Assembly (NCBI RefSeq): GCF_015864825.1
Contig: NZ_JADYWL010000001.1
Span: forward strand, 186,001-250,000
Length of the DNA: 64,000 nucleotides
Direction: 5' to 3'
Source: Psychrobacter sp. NZS113
GTDB taxonomy: Bacteria > Pseudomonadota > Gammaproteobacteria > Pseudomonadales > Moraxellaceae
Below are positions 1 to 8,760 of this stretch, piece after piece. The translations under genes were made by a program, and so were the position numbers. The notes beneath the pieces were generated by a model. That model made no database searches, had not been told where the DNA came from, and saw only the letters and a list, made by a program, of their open reading frames with translations. How positions within the stretch are numbered: the first letter of the stretch is position 1; each line of letters opens with the position of its first letter.

Positions 1-732
1 AGCATGAGTCATGATAGCGAGATAGACAGGAATGTTTAAACTCGCCACATAATAAGGCGTTGATAGCGCTTCAATATCAGCTTGCGTGAGTACACCGCTG
101 GCAAGCTGACTGGCTTTATATTGCTCACCTGCATCTGCCAATAATGCCAAACCACTTTCGGTCAAACCTGCTAACTGATTGTCTTGTAAAGGCAGAGCAA
201 ATGCTTGTGTGGCATCTAAAACATGATCAGAGAAAGTTGCTGATAAGGTGGATAGTTTGCTTTGAATGGCCGCAAATCTTTCCTGCTCAGCTTTAGGTAA
301 TGCGACTCCTGATAGCTCAAAGCTTCGTAGCGCAAGCTCAATGGCACGTGAGCGTGCAGGTTCAAGCGCCGCAAAAAATGCTGTGTCATTCACGATAGTT
401 TGATAACGATTAAACAGCGGTTGATGTTGTCCGACACGAGTGCCATAAGCCGATAGTTTGGGTAGCAGTTCATGATGTACATGACGGGTTTCATCATCAC
501 TCATCACGCTATTAAGATGCGATAGGACACCCCAACTACGATCTAGCGCGAGATTAATATGATCAAAAGTCATCACATCCTCTAGGGCAGCAGTACTATT
601 ATCTATGCTGTCTGTCATGGCATCTAAAAATGCATTGGCACTATCGATAGCATTGATAACTTGGCTTTGTAACATACTCGGCGTAGCAGTGGCAAAATCA
701 ACAAGCCGTAAATCTGAAGAAATAGAGGTCAT
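1..732 (-). CDS. prlC: Oligopeptidase A (M3 family), N-terminal part, cut by window edge
   Basis: Cytoplasmic zinc metallopeptidase that degrades short peptides and cleaved signal peptides. The window holds the first 244 codons, starting at the ATG on the minus strand at 732 and running off the left end in frame. The translation begins MTSISSDLRLVDFATATPSM and contains the helical N-terminal domain typical of M3 oligopeptidases (for example HVHHELLPKLSAYGTRVGQH and RSRAIELALRSFELSGVALP). The catalytic HExxH lies outside the window, so activity cannot be judged. It is transcribed away from the BaeRF gene, from the same spacer. The call rests on family resemblance of the N-terminal domain; a close M3 relative is the only real alternative. 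Confidence 0.85.
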   Translation of the reverse strand, partial: MTSISSDLRLVDFATATPSMLQSQVINAIDSANAFLDAMTDSIDNSTAALEDVMTFDHINLALDRSWGVLSHLNSVMSDDETRHVHHELLPKLSAYGTRVGQHQPLFNRYQTIVNDTAFFAALEPARSRAIELALRSFELSGVALPKAEQERFAAIQSKLSTLSATFSDHVLDATQAFALPLQDNQLAGLTESGLALLADAGEQYKASQLASGVLTQADIEALSTPYYVASLNIPVYLAIMTHA

Positions 733-1377
733 AAAAGTATCCGATATTAGTAAATGAATTATTATTAATTAAGCGTGGTGTGATAAAAAATATCAATTGA
801 CCAAAAATGTAGTGCGTTTAATTTTTAATATCTTGTGATTTCATATGTAAGTTATATAAAAGATGGGTTCGTTTGATAAAAATACAACCTGATTACTCAT
901 AATATAAAGAGTAAAAGAATGAAGTTAGCGAGATACAGACTATATGGAACAAAAAATCTCAACGTCTATAGGGATATAGATTGCTCTATTTACAAAGAAC
1001 CATCATTTGATTGCAAATCAGTCGTATAGATAGGATAGTCTTGCTGTTAGCATCAAAGTAATAGCACAAAAAAATAATCGTTAATACATTGATATACAAG
1101 GTATTAAGATTTTATATAAAATATTAAGTTTCTGTGTATGTAATGTCGACTACCCATACTGATATGAACGTATGTATGGGTTCGAAAGTAAAGCAATGGA
1201 GTATTAATCAAAGAGGATGTGACTAAATTCCCTGATACGCAACAGCAGGTATTTATAAGGCCTCTATTTTTTATCAGTTTTAAAAGCGTACATTGCATAA
1301 GTGGTTGGTTATTAATAACTAACACCTAGAAAATCTACAACGTTAAGAGTAAATGATAATAAAACAAGGAGCAATAT
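733..1377. other. Divergent intergenic region, no gene seen
   Basis: AT-rich spacer between prlC (minus) and the BaeRF gene (plus). It should carry promoters for both. The only open frame of note, 1104-1325 on the minus strand, has no ribosome binding site and no family resemblance and is treated as spurious. A 20-bp palindrome near the right end is listed separately. Confidence 0.6.
1304..1323. promoter_or_regulatory. Operator-like palindrome upstream of the BaeRF gene
   Basis: The sequence gttggttattaataactaac is an inverted repeat matching at 9 of 10 symmetric positions, with a perfect 12-bp core (gttattaataac). It lies about 55 bp before the start codon, where a dimeric repressor or activator could bind. 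The regulator is unknown. The call is based on symmetry and position only. Confidence 0.35.
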
Positions 1378-2490
1378 ATGAAAGCAACTCTCAAAAGCTT
1401 ACGCGAGACCAAAGCCAATCCTGCGGTCAGTATTTTTGTCAAGACTCATCGCGAGCATCCTGCTAACGAACAAGATTCAATCGCTCTAAAAAACCAATTA
1501 AAAATCGTCGAAGAACGTTTAACCAATGAATATGACAAGCGCACAGCGACTACCATTCTAGATAATATTCATGCCAAAACCAAAGAGCTAAATCACAACC
1601 TAAATCTCGATACTCTAGCTATTTTTGCCAGTACTGACGATGTGCAAGTGATCCGTATGCCGATCGATACCACTGAACGTGTCATGATCTCACATCGTTT
1701 TGCGACCCGAGATTTGGTACGTGATATGGCAAGTGCGGTTCATTATTATACGGTAGTGCTAACCCGTGATAGTGCACGCTTGATCGAAGCGTCTAACGAT
1801 CGAGTCATTAGAGAGTTAGATAAAGAAGATGACTTGCAAAACAATATGGAGAACATCCCTTTCCCGATTGAAAATAATGGCCTGTACACAACGGGAGATG
1901 GCGGCACAGATCGTTCATCGAATAATGAAAGTAGCTATTTAAAAGAGTTCTTTAACCAAGTGGACAAGAGTGTGCAAGAGCTATGGGGCGAACATAAAAT
2001 GCCGCTCGTGGTTGTGGGCGATGCCAAAAATATCGGTTACTACAAAGAAGTATGCGATCGACCAGACAACATCATTGCCACAGTATCAAATGCTACCAAC
2101 TTAGAAGACGGTAGCGCTCAGCATATCGTCGATAGTGTACAAGAAGCCGTAGAAGAGTACCGTACGTCATTGCATAAAGCTGCTATGGGTGATATCGATA
2201 AGGCTCGCGGTGCCAATATGCTGCAGACTGACTTACAAGAAGTGTATCGTAGCGCGTTCCAAGGGGTGGGTGAGACACTTTACGTGCGCCGTCGATACAT
2301 CCAGTCGGCTAAAATTGACGAGCAAGCGCAGACATTGAGTATCGTAGATGATGCTGCCACCGAAGGCGTCACTGATGACGCAGTGGGCGAAATCATTGAG
2401 CATGTTATCCACAATGGTGGTAAAGCAGTATTTTTACCAGAAGATATCATGGGTGCCGATCAGCCGATTGCTTTGGTAACTCGATATTAG
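1378..2490 (+). CDS. Bacterial archaeo-eukaryotic release factor-like protein (BaeRF family 3)
   Basis: A 370-residue soluble protein with the three-domain layout of bacterial eRF1-like proteins. An N-terminal alpha/beta region (about 1-140, with LAIFASTDDVQVIRMP) is followed by an acidic linker (about 145-190), a central region with LVVVGDAKNIGYYKEV (about 215-235), and a C-terminal L7Ae/eRF1-like region ending in GGKAVFLPEDIMGADQPIAL. I see no GGQ motif, so peptidyl-tRNA hydrolysis like that of canonical eRF1 is not expected. The family has been proposed from comparative genomics to act on ribosomes in rescue, hibernation or antibiotic response, but its activity is not established. A strong AAGGAG lies 7 nt before the ATG. 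It appears monocistronic, ending at a hairpin terminator. Function here is inference. Confidence 0.7.
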   Translation: MKATLKSLRETKANPAVSIFVKTHREHPANEQDSIALKNQLKIVEERLTNEYDKRTATTILDNIHAKTKELNHNLNLDTLAIFASTDDVQVIRMPIDTTERVMISHRFATRDLVRDMASAVHYYTVVLTRDSARLIEASNDRVIRELDKEDDLQNNMENIPFPIENNGLYTTGDGGTDRSSNNESSYLKEFFNQVDKSVQELWGEHKMPLVVVGDAKNIGYYKEVCDRPDNIIATVSNATNLEDGSAQHIVDSVQEAVEEYRTSLHKAAMGDIDKARGANMLQTDLQEVYRSAFQGVGETLYVRRRYIQSAKIDEQAQTLSIVDDAATEGVTDDAVGEIIEHVIHNGGKAVFLPEDIMGADQPIALVTRY

Positions 2491-2559
2491 ATTGGTAGTG
2501 ACAGCTACTAGTGATGCTTATTTATCAATGAGCTATTGATAGTACGCAATCATGATATA

Positions 2560-2597
2560 GAGCATTGGTTCAATATGAGCCAGTGCTCTTTTTTTAT
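2560..2597 (+). terminator. Rho-independent terminator of the BaeRF gene
   Basis: A 12-bp stem (gagcattggttc pairing with gagccagtgctc, two G-U pairs) and a 5-nt loop are followed directly by a run of T. It lies 70 nt after the stop codon. Confidence 0.8.
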
Positions 2598-2695
2598 CTA
2601 ACTTTAATATGTGCTTAATACGTATTGGAAGAGGTTTTTTCTTTTCTCAGATCTAATCCTTAATGGATTGAGCACATATTACTTTTCAGACACAC

Positions 2696-2730
2696 AAAAA
2701 GGACTGGTTCATATAGAACCAGTCCTTTTT
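2696..2730. terminator. Second, perfect hairpin terminator (bidirectional)
   Basis: A perfect 15-bp inverted repeat (aaaaaggactggttc / gaaccagtccttttt) with loop atata and A/T tails on both sides. It follows the first terminator by about 100 bp, with no gene between them, and shares the core TGGTTC...GA(A/G)CCAGT with it. It probably backs up the first terminator and shields the downstream guanidine locus. Confidence 0.75.
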
Positions 2731-2806
2731 CATGCTAAATATATTTATATCGTTCAAAAAATGAACAATACCTAGTAGCTTTCAGACGGTTCAGAATAGA
2801 GCAGTA

Positions 2807-2843
2807 TTTATCATTATGGTGCACAGTGTTCCACTATAGTGCA
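2807..2843. promoter_or_regulatory. Two tandem NtrC-like enhancer sites
   Basis: Against the NtrC consensus TGCACYANNNTRGTGCA, the 17-mer ending in TATGGTGCA (2807-2823) matches 11 of 14 defined positions. The 17-mer TGTTCCACTATAGTGCA (2827-2843) matches 12 of 14. The centres are 20 bp apart, about two helical turns, which suits cooperative dimers. The sites lie roughly 280-300 bp upstream of the start expected from the sigma-54 promoter. Sites and spacing are visible in the sequence. Binding by NtrC is inference. Confidence 0.55.
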
Positions 2844-3090
2844 TTTTTTAATTTGTTTATAAATCAATTTATACCTTAGCTTATTTACTGTCGAAACCGT
2901 GTTTGCTCTCTATTGTTGAGATAGTATTAAACTTATTCTCATTCGATATGGCCTATATATATCAAGCTATAAGCGTACTTAGAAGAGAAGTTGTTTTGGA
3001 AGAATGCAACTGATACAGCCAGTGTTTTTAGGTCGCTAATCTTACTTTTAGCGAAAAACTAGAGACAAGTTGATAGCGGTGGATGACGGC

Positions 3091-3106
3091 TGGCACACCG
3101 CTTGCA
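3091..3106 (+). promoter_or_regulatory. Sigma-54 (-24/-12) promoter of the guanidine operon
   Basis: TGGCACACCGCTTGCA fits the RpoN consensus TGGCAC-N5-TTGCA exactly at the key GG and GC dinucleotides with the required spacing. Transcription should start near 3117-3118, giving a leader of about 50 nt before the riboswitch. Sigma-54 promoters need an activating ATPase such as NtrC, consistent with the sites further upstream and with a nitrogen-scavenging operon. Confidence 0.8.
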
Positions 3107-3165
3107 TTGTTAATAGTACACGGTTAACTACCGTATATCATCAATCTAAGAGCTAAAAAAATGCC

Positions 3166-3270
3166 GTCTAGGGTTCCGATATAGTAGAGGAAAGTTTTCT
3201 AAAACTATATGACTGGTCCGAGAGATGGCGGTTCGAAAGAACTACACGGAGGGATAAAAGCCCGGGAGAC
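3166..3270 (+). ncRNA. Guanidine-I riboswitch (ykkC class)
   Basis: The conserved ykkC blocks are present in order: CTAGGGTTCCG (from 3168), ACTGGTCCGAGAG (from 3212) and ACACGGAGGGATAAAAGCCC followed by GGGAGA (from 3244). The outer P1 helix can form from gtct (3166-3169) and agac (3267-3270). This class binds guanidinium and normally turns genes on. The aptamer ends about 45 nt before the first start codon. A 7-bp hairpin (taagtga/tcactta) lies between them. The riboswitch 3' edge (agactct) could also pair with the ggagttt Shine-Dalgarno region, hinting at translational control, but the expression platform is not certain. Confidence 0.95.
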
Positions 3271-3315
3271 TCTAAGTGACACTGATCACTTAAGCTCATA
3301 ACTGTGGAGTTTTTT

Positions 3316-4080
3316 ATGTCATCCGTTTCAATCACTACTTCCGATAGTTCGTATTCAGATCGTTTCACCACGCCTCTACCAGGTGGCCACCATTGGTGTG
3401 GACGTATCAATAAAAACACTGTATTAACGCTCAAATCACTGGCAGCCAATGCCAATGCTAGCCTATATGTGGTCAATGCTGATGAGAAGCTTGAACGCTT
3501 CAACATGCCAGATAGTCTAAAAGCACAACACACCTTATACCTATCTGAAGGTCACGTACTCTACTCCGATATGGGCCGAGTGCTGGCCTCTATTATCAGC
3601 GATGACCATGGCTGGAACGATGCTATTTGTGGCCCTAGCACCGCTGCTATGATTCGCTCACAATATGGCAAAAAAACCTTCCAAGATGCTCGTAACGAGC
3701 GCTATCAAAACGGTCTTGACGGACTATTAACAGAGATGTCGAAGTTTGCGCTAAATGAGCGCGATCTTACGGCAACGGTCAATTTATTCTCCAAAGTCAC
3801 CCCCGATCTACAAGGGCAGCTGTCCTATATCGCTGCTGACAACACCAACCAATCTATCGCCCTACGGTTTGAGATGAATTGCTTAGTATTCATCTGTAAC
3901 GCCCCGCACCCACTTGAACCATCAGATATCTATGATCCAGCTGATATTGAGCTAACCATTCAGCAGGCAGCGCCTATAGTGCCAAAGGCAGGGTTTGATA
4001 TTTGCCGTGACTCTTGCTCGCAAAACCAACGCGGGTTTGAGAATAATGCACGCTATTTTGGCGACTATACGAACGCCTAA
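3316..4080 (+). CDS. DUF1989 urea carboxylase-associated protein (UAAP1 type; carboxyguanidine deiminase subunit)
   Basis: A 254-residue DUF1989 protein of the TIGR03425-like (urea_degr_2) type, as seen in LPGGHHWCGRINKNTVLTLK near the N terminus, LYSDMGRVLASIISDDHGWN and the C-terminal DICRDSC segment. In bacteria studied biochemically, the UAAP1/UAAP2 pair forms the heteromeric carboxyguanidine deiminase (CgdAB), which converts carboxyguanidine to allophanate plus ammonia. I chose the ATG with GGAG six bases upstream; an in-frame GTG four codons earlier overlaps that site. It is the first gene behind the guanidine-I riboswitch. The second subunit follows after 186 bp. Which of CgdA or CgdB this is I do not assign. 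Confidence 0.85.
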   Translation: MSSVSITTSDSSYSDRFTTPLPGGHHWCGRINKNTVLTLKSLAANANASLYVVNADEKLERFNMPDSLKAQHTLYLSEGHVLYSDMGRVLASIISDDHGWNDAICGPSTAAMIRSQYGKKTFQDARNERYQNGLDGLLTEMSKFALNERDLTATVNLFSKVTPDLQGQLSYIAADNTNQSIALRFEMNCLVFICNAPHPLEPSDIYDPADIELTIQQAAPIVPKAGFDICRDSCSQNQRGFENNARYFGDYTNA

Positions 4081-4266
4081 CGAAAGGCAGTGTTCGATAG
4101 GCGAAAGCAGCTATTAAATGCTTATCAATTAAGTGGCATTAAATACTAATCAAGTGGTTATCAATTTCTAATTTTTGACTGACAAAACGAGTTTTATAGG
4201 CTCATTCACATAACATTTATGCCTATAACGTTTACAACCAGTCATATCAACTAAGAGAGCAGACTC

Positions 4267-4968
4267 ATGACAACTAACAATGATACTAAAAATAAAGATC
4301 AAGCTATTCAAAATCCAGCATCAACAACTTTAGAGTCAATCGATTCCAAGACGATCAAGCTACGTGAGGTTTGTGCTGCTGGAGAGGGGTGGATGGCAGA
4401 GGTTAAGAAAAACCAGACCTTGCGTATTATAGATACCGAAGGCAATCAAGCGGTCGATACCTTGTTTATAAGCTGTGCCGATATTGCTGAACGTTATAGT
4501 GCCACGGATACATTGGCACAAAATCAAAAGCTGTTTTTAGAGATGGGTAGTCAGCTATTCACTAATAGAGGGCGCGTCATTGCCACTATCACAGATGACA
4601 CTTGCGGTCGTCATGATACGTTGGGCGGTGCATGCTCATGTGAGAGTAATACCGTGCGTTACGCTCATGATACTTATCCTATGCATAGCTGCCGAAACAA
4701 CTTTATGCATACCCTAGCAACGCATTCAGTTGCTCAAAAATATGATCTGAACCTACGTCATGTCGGACCAAACATCAATTTCTTTATGAACGTGCCTATT
4801 ACGCCTGATGGTAGTTTGGCGTTTGATGATGGCATCTCAGCCCCTGGCAAATACGTCGATATCACTGCACAAATGGACATGATTGTCCTGATATCGAACT
4901 GTCCTCAGCTCAACAATCCCTGCAACGGTTATAACCCCACGCCTATTGAGCTGGTGATTTATGAGTAA
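4267..4968 (+). CDS. DUF1989 urea carboxylase-associated protein (UAAP2 type; carboxyguanidine deiminase subunit)
   Basis: A 233-residue DUF1989 protein, partner of the preceding gene. It shows the UAAP2 hallmarks IIDTEGNQAVDTLFISC, NRGRVIATITDDTCGRHDTL with the Cys-rich GGACSCESN, and the C-terminal NCPQLNNPCNGYNPTPIEL. The conserved Cys and His residues (TCGRHD, ACSC) are plausible metal or catalytic ligands. Within the guanidine pathway the pair hydrolyses the imino nitrogen of carboxyguanidine, bridging the carboxylase and allophanate hydrolase encoded next. The first ~30 residues are low-complexity and probably disordered. The carboxylase starts about 60 bp after this gene. Confidence 0.85.
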   Translation: MTTNNDTKNKDQAIQNPASTTLESIDSKTIKLREVCAAGEGWMAEVKKNQTLRIIDTEGNQAVDTLFISCADIAERYSATDTLAQNQKLFLEMGSQLFTNRGRVIATITDDTCGRHDTLGGACSCESNTVRYAHDTYPMHSCRNNFMHTLATHSVAQKYDLNLRHVGPNINFFMNVPITPDGSLAFDDGISAPGKYVDITAQMDMIVLISNCPQLNNPCNGYNPTPIELVIYE

Positions 4969-5027
4969 GTAAGCGATTTTCGAACAAGACGATACTGCCT
5001 ATTAATGAGAATGCTGAGGAAGTTGTG

Positions 5028-8000
5028 ATGTTTAAAAAAGTATTGATTGCCAATCGCGGTGCTATTGCTTGCCGAATTATACGTACTTTAAAGCAAATGG
5101 GTGTCGGCTCGGTCGTTGTCTATACCGATGTAGATCGAGGCTCACTACATGTCAGTCAGGCTGATGAAGCCATCAACATTGGCTCTGGTCCTGCCAGTGA
5201 TAGCTACCTGAATATGGATAAAGTATTGCAAGCAGCGATCGATTCAGGTGCAGAAGCAATTCATCCTGGTTATGGGTTTTTATCAGAAAACGCGGCGTTC
5301 TGTGATCGCTGTACAGCAGCTGGTATTGCTTTTATTGGGCCAACCTCTGAGCAGCTGCTGAGCTTTGGGCTCAAGCATACGGCACGTAAGCTCGCCATTG
5401 ACAGCCAAGTGCCATTGTTACCTGGTAGCGAACTGCTACAAGATGTGGACGAAGCATTATGTGAGGCCAAACGTATTGGTTACCCTGTCATGCTCAAAAG
5501 CACTGCAGGCGGTGGTGGTATCGGGATGCGTCTGGTATGGAACGAGATCGAACTAAAAGATGCTTACGAGTCTGTGCATCATTTGGCACAAAGCAACTTC
5601 AGTGATGCAGGGCTATATCTCGAAAAATTTGTAGAGCATGCTCGCCATATCGAGGTACAAGTATTTGGTGACGGGGCAGGTAATATCATCACCTTAGGAG
5701 AGCGTGACTGTTCTATCCAGCGTCGTAATCAAAAGGTGATTGAAGAAACACCAGCGCCTTTACTATCAGATGCACAAAGACAAAATCTACAAGAGGTGGC
5801 GACTAAGTTGATGCAACAAGTCAACTATCGCTCTGCTGGTACCGTTGAGTTTGTGATGAATGTGTCGACGCAAGACTTCTATTTCTTGGAAGTGAACACA
5901 CGCTTGCAAGTTGAGCATGGTGTCACAGAAGAAATCTATCAAGTGGATTTAGTACGCTGGATGATTGAGCTGGCTGCAGGCGAGTTCGTGTTGCCAGAGC
6001 TGCCGCTGCACGCTTCAGGACATTCTATTCAAGTGCGTCTGTATGCTGAAGATCCTGTCAAAAGCTTTCAGCCAAGCACGGGGATTTTAACGGATGCCTA
6101 TTTTGATACAGCGGCTCGTGTCGAGACCTGGATAGAAACGGGCAGTGAGATATCAGCCTTTTATGACCCGATGCTAGCAAAAATCATCGTGACGGCACCT
6201 GACCGCAAGCAAGCACTGGAGAAAATGAGCCAAAGTTTGGCCGTGTCACGTATGGCAGGTCTTGAAACCAATCTTGAGTATTTGCAGCAGATAGTGGCCT
6301 CAGAGACGTTTTATCAAGGCGAGCAGACTACAAGGTTTTTGAACACTTTTACATGGCTCAGTCAAAAAATTGAAGTGTTGCAGTCGGGCGTACAGACGGC
6401 CGTGCAAGATGTACTTGGCCGAGAAGGCTACTGGGATGTGGGCGTACCACCATCAGGGGCAATAGATGGTCTGAGTCTCAATACGGGTAATCAGCTGTTG
6501 GGCAATCCATTTAACACCGCAGGTCTTGAATGCGTGGTTACAGGACCGACCTTATTGTTCCATTGCGACAGTCAGATTGCCATTACTGGCGGTAACATGG
6601 CTTGTACCTTGGATGGTGTAGAGCAGCCGATGTGGCAAACCATTCCTATACGTAAAGGTCAAAAACTTATTTGTGGCAATATTACCTCAGGCTGCCGAAG
6701 CTATATCGCCATCAAAGGTGGCATAGATGTTCCTGAGTATTTGGGTAGTCAAGCGACCTTTAGTTTAGGCCAGTTTGGTGGTCATGCTGGTCGTAACTTA
6801 CTTATCGGCGACATGCTACCGGTTGTACAGTGCGATACGTCTATTGCTACTAAAACCTTATCTGCTGCACAGCAACCAACGTTTAATGGACTATGGCAAA
6901 TCGCGGTCATGTATGGACCACACGGCGCGCCAGATTTCTTTACGGACGCTGATGTGACGCAGTTCTTTGAACATGAATGGGACGTTCATCACAATTCTAG
7001 CCGTACTGGTATACGTCTGGTCGGACCTAAACCTGAATGGGCGCGTGAAGACGGCGGCGAGGCAGGACTACATCCCTCAAATATCCATGACAATGCATAT
7101 GCTGTTGGTGCGATTGACTTCACAGGTGACATGCCGATCATTTTAGGGCCTGATGGGCCAAGCCTCGGTGGCTTTGTCTGCTTGAGCGTCATCGTCGCAG
7201 GTGAGCGCTGGAAAATGGGACAGCTCAAAGCAGGTGATCGAGTGCAGTTTGTCCCTGTCAGCTATGATCAAGCCGCACAACTACATCAGAACTACGATGA
7301 CATGCTACGGGCTGATGACTGTTATTTGGTGGATTATGATTTACCTATTCATACAGAAAACGCGACTTTGCAGACAGCCATATTAGACACCTTACCCATC
7401 CATAATGACCAACCAAAAGTGGTGTATCGTCCTGCTGGAGACAGCTATATATTGATTGAGTATGGCGAGCAGGTGCTTGATTTGCAATTGCGCTTCCGCG
7501 TTCAGGCGTTGATGGAGTGCCTACAAGCACAGCATATCGATGCCATCATCGACATGACACCAGGTATCCGCTCGTTATTAGTGCATTACCATTCATTAAA
7601 ATTGCCACAGGCAGCACTGCTGGCAATCCTCAAGCAAGCAGAAAGTGCATTGCCCGATATTAAGCATATGCAAGTGCCGTCCAGAATTGTTCATCTACCT
7701 ATGGCGTGGGCTGACTCTCAGACTAAGCTAGCAACTGAGAAGTATCAGCAACTTGTCTATCCTGACGCACCTTGGTGCCCCGATAATATCGAGTTTATCA
7801 GACGTATCAATGGCTTGGCCTCTGCCCAAGCGGTAAAAGACATTGTCTATGATGCCAGCTACTTGGTCATGGGACTGGGTGATGTCTATTTGGGTGCGCC
7901 TGTTGCCACACCACTCGATCCAAGACATCGTTTGGTCACCACCAAATACAATCCTGCCAGAACATGGACACCAGAGAATGCGGTGGGTATCGGCGGCGCT

Positions 8001-8681
8001 TACATGTGCATCTACGGTATGGAAGGCCCAGGCGGCTATCAGTTCGTCGGTAGGACGCTACAAATCTGGAACCGCTATCGCTCGCATCCAAGCTTTGAAG
8101 CTGAAAAACCATGGTTACTACGATTCTTTGATCAAATTCGCTTTTATGAAGTCAGTGAAGAAGAGCTGTTATCGATGCGAACTGCCTTTAAGGCAGGTGA
8201 GCTATCGATTGAGGTTGAAGATAGTGTGTTAAACCTCGCTGAGTATTACGAGATGTTGCATGAAAACAAGGACAGTATTCAGACGTTCAAAGATCAGCAG
8301 CAAGCCAACTTTGATGCTGAGCGACAACGCTGGAAGCAGCAAGGTCTTGATCAGTATGTGGGCGAAGATATCGACGCGGTAGAAGTATCATCAGAAGTTT
8401 CTGTACCTGAGGGCGGGGTAGTCGTCAAAGCTCATATGATGGGCAGTGTCTGGAAGATTTCTTGCGCGGTAGGTGATGTGGTCGATGAGGGGCAGACCCT
8501 AGCAATCATAGAAGCCATGAAAATTGAGATACCAATTGTCTCACCCGTTACGATGCAGGTCGTGAGTATTGAAATTGAAATTGGTACTACAGTGAAACCC
8601 GAGCAACCTTTATTTGTACTTGCACCCATTACTGCTCACGAGACATTGGTGGCAGACTCAAACGCACACGAAGAAAGCTGA
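5028..8681 (+). CDS. Biotin-dependent guanidine carboxylase (urea carboxylase family)
   Basis: A 1217-residue multidomain carboxylase. It has an N-terminal biotin carboxylase with ATP-grasp (about 1-450; KSTAGGGGIGMR, EVNTRLQVEHGVTE), a KipI/KipA-like carboxyltransferase region (about 460-1080; YGPHGAPDFF, DGPSLGGFVC) and a C-terminal biotin carrier with AMKIE, biotinyl Lys about 1165. It makes carboxyguanidine (or allophanate from urea) from bicarbonate and ATP. The carboxyltransferase has GAIDFTGD with Asp697. From memory, fungal urea carboxylases have GAINFTGD, and Asp at this site has been linked to guanidinium preference. The riboswitch and DUF1989 genes also point to guanidine. The ATG was chosen (GAGGA, 7 nt); a GTG lies one codon upstream. 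Confidence 0.9.
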   Translation: MFKKVLIANRGAIACRIIRTLKQMGVGSVVVYTDVDRGSLHVSQADEAINIGSGPASDSYLNMDKVLQAAIDSGAEAIHPGYGFLSENAAFCDRCTAAGIAFIGPTSEQLLSFGLKHTARKLAIDSQVPLLPGSELLQDVDEALCEAKRIGYPVMLKSTAGGGGIGMRLVWNEIELKDAYESVHHLAQSNFSDAGLYLEKFVEHARHIEVQVFGDGAGNIITLGERDCSIQRRNQKVIEETPAPLLSDAQRQNLQEVATKLMQQVNYRSAGTVEFVMNVSTQDFYFLEVNTRLQVEHGVTEEIYQVDLVRWMIELAAGEFVLPELPLHASGHSIQVRLYAEDPVKSFQPSTGILTDAYFDTAARVETWIETGSEISAFYDPMLAKIIVTAPDRKQALEKMSQSLAVSRMAGLETNLEYLQQIVASETFYQGEQTTRFLNTFTWLSQKIEVLQSGVQTAVQDVLGREGYWDVGVPPSGAIDGLSLNTGNQLLGNPFNTAGLECVVTGPTLLFHCDSQIAITGGNMACTLDGVEQPMWQTIPIRKGQKLICGNITSGCRSYIAIKGGIDVPEYLGSQATFSLGQFGGHAGRNLLIGDMLPVVQCDTSIATKTLSAAQQPTFNGLWQIAVMYGPHGAPDFFTDADVTQFFEHEWDVHHNSSRTGIRLVGPKPEWAREDGGEAGLHPSNIHDNAYAVGAIDFTGDMPIILGPDGPSLGGFVCLSVIVAGERWKMGQLKAGDRVQFVPVSYDQAAQLHQNYDDMLRADDCYLVDYDLPIHTENATLQTAILDTLPIHNDQPKVVYRPAGDSYILIEYGEQVLDLQLRFRVQALMECLQAQHIDAIIDMTPGIRSLLVHYHSLKLPQAALLAILKQAESALPDIKHMQVPSRIVHLPMAWADSQTKLATEKYQQLVYPDAPWCPDNIEFIRRINGLASAQAVKDIVYDASYLVMGLGDVYLGAPVATPLDPRHRLVTTKYNPARTWTPENAVGIGGAYMCIYGMEGPGGYQFVGRTLQIWNRYRSHPSFEAEKPWLLRFFDQIRFYEVSEEELLSMRTAFKAGELSIEVEDSVLNLAEYYEMLHENKDSIQTFKDQQQANFDAERQRWKQQGLDQYVGEDIDAVEVSSEVSVPEGGVVVKAHMMGSVWKISCAVGDVVDEGQTLAIIEAMKIEIPIVSPVTMQVVSIEIEIGTTVKPEQPLFVLAPITAHETLVADSNAHEES

Positions 8682-8760
8682 TGCTGTACGGACTCATCTA
8701 GCCGATAGTGAGATAGCAAAACAACGATAAAAATGGCGAAGGATAATAGAGAGAGCAACT

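Noticed and set aside
1104..1325. Minus-strand open frame of 73 codons upstream of the BaeRF gene
   Set aside because: No ribosome binding site, atypical composition and no family resemblance. It overlaps the likely promoter and the palindrome.
3207..3217. Further copy of the AACCAGTCATAT motif on the minus strand
   Set aside because: It is part of the conserved riboswitch block ACTGGTCCGAGAG and its neighbouring stem, so it is explained.
3168..3533. Minus-strand open frame of 121 codons over the riboswitch and the first DUF1989 gene
   Set aside because: It is antisense to a conserved riboswitch and a real gene; nothing supports translation.
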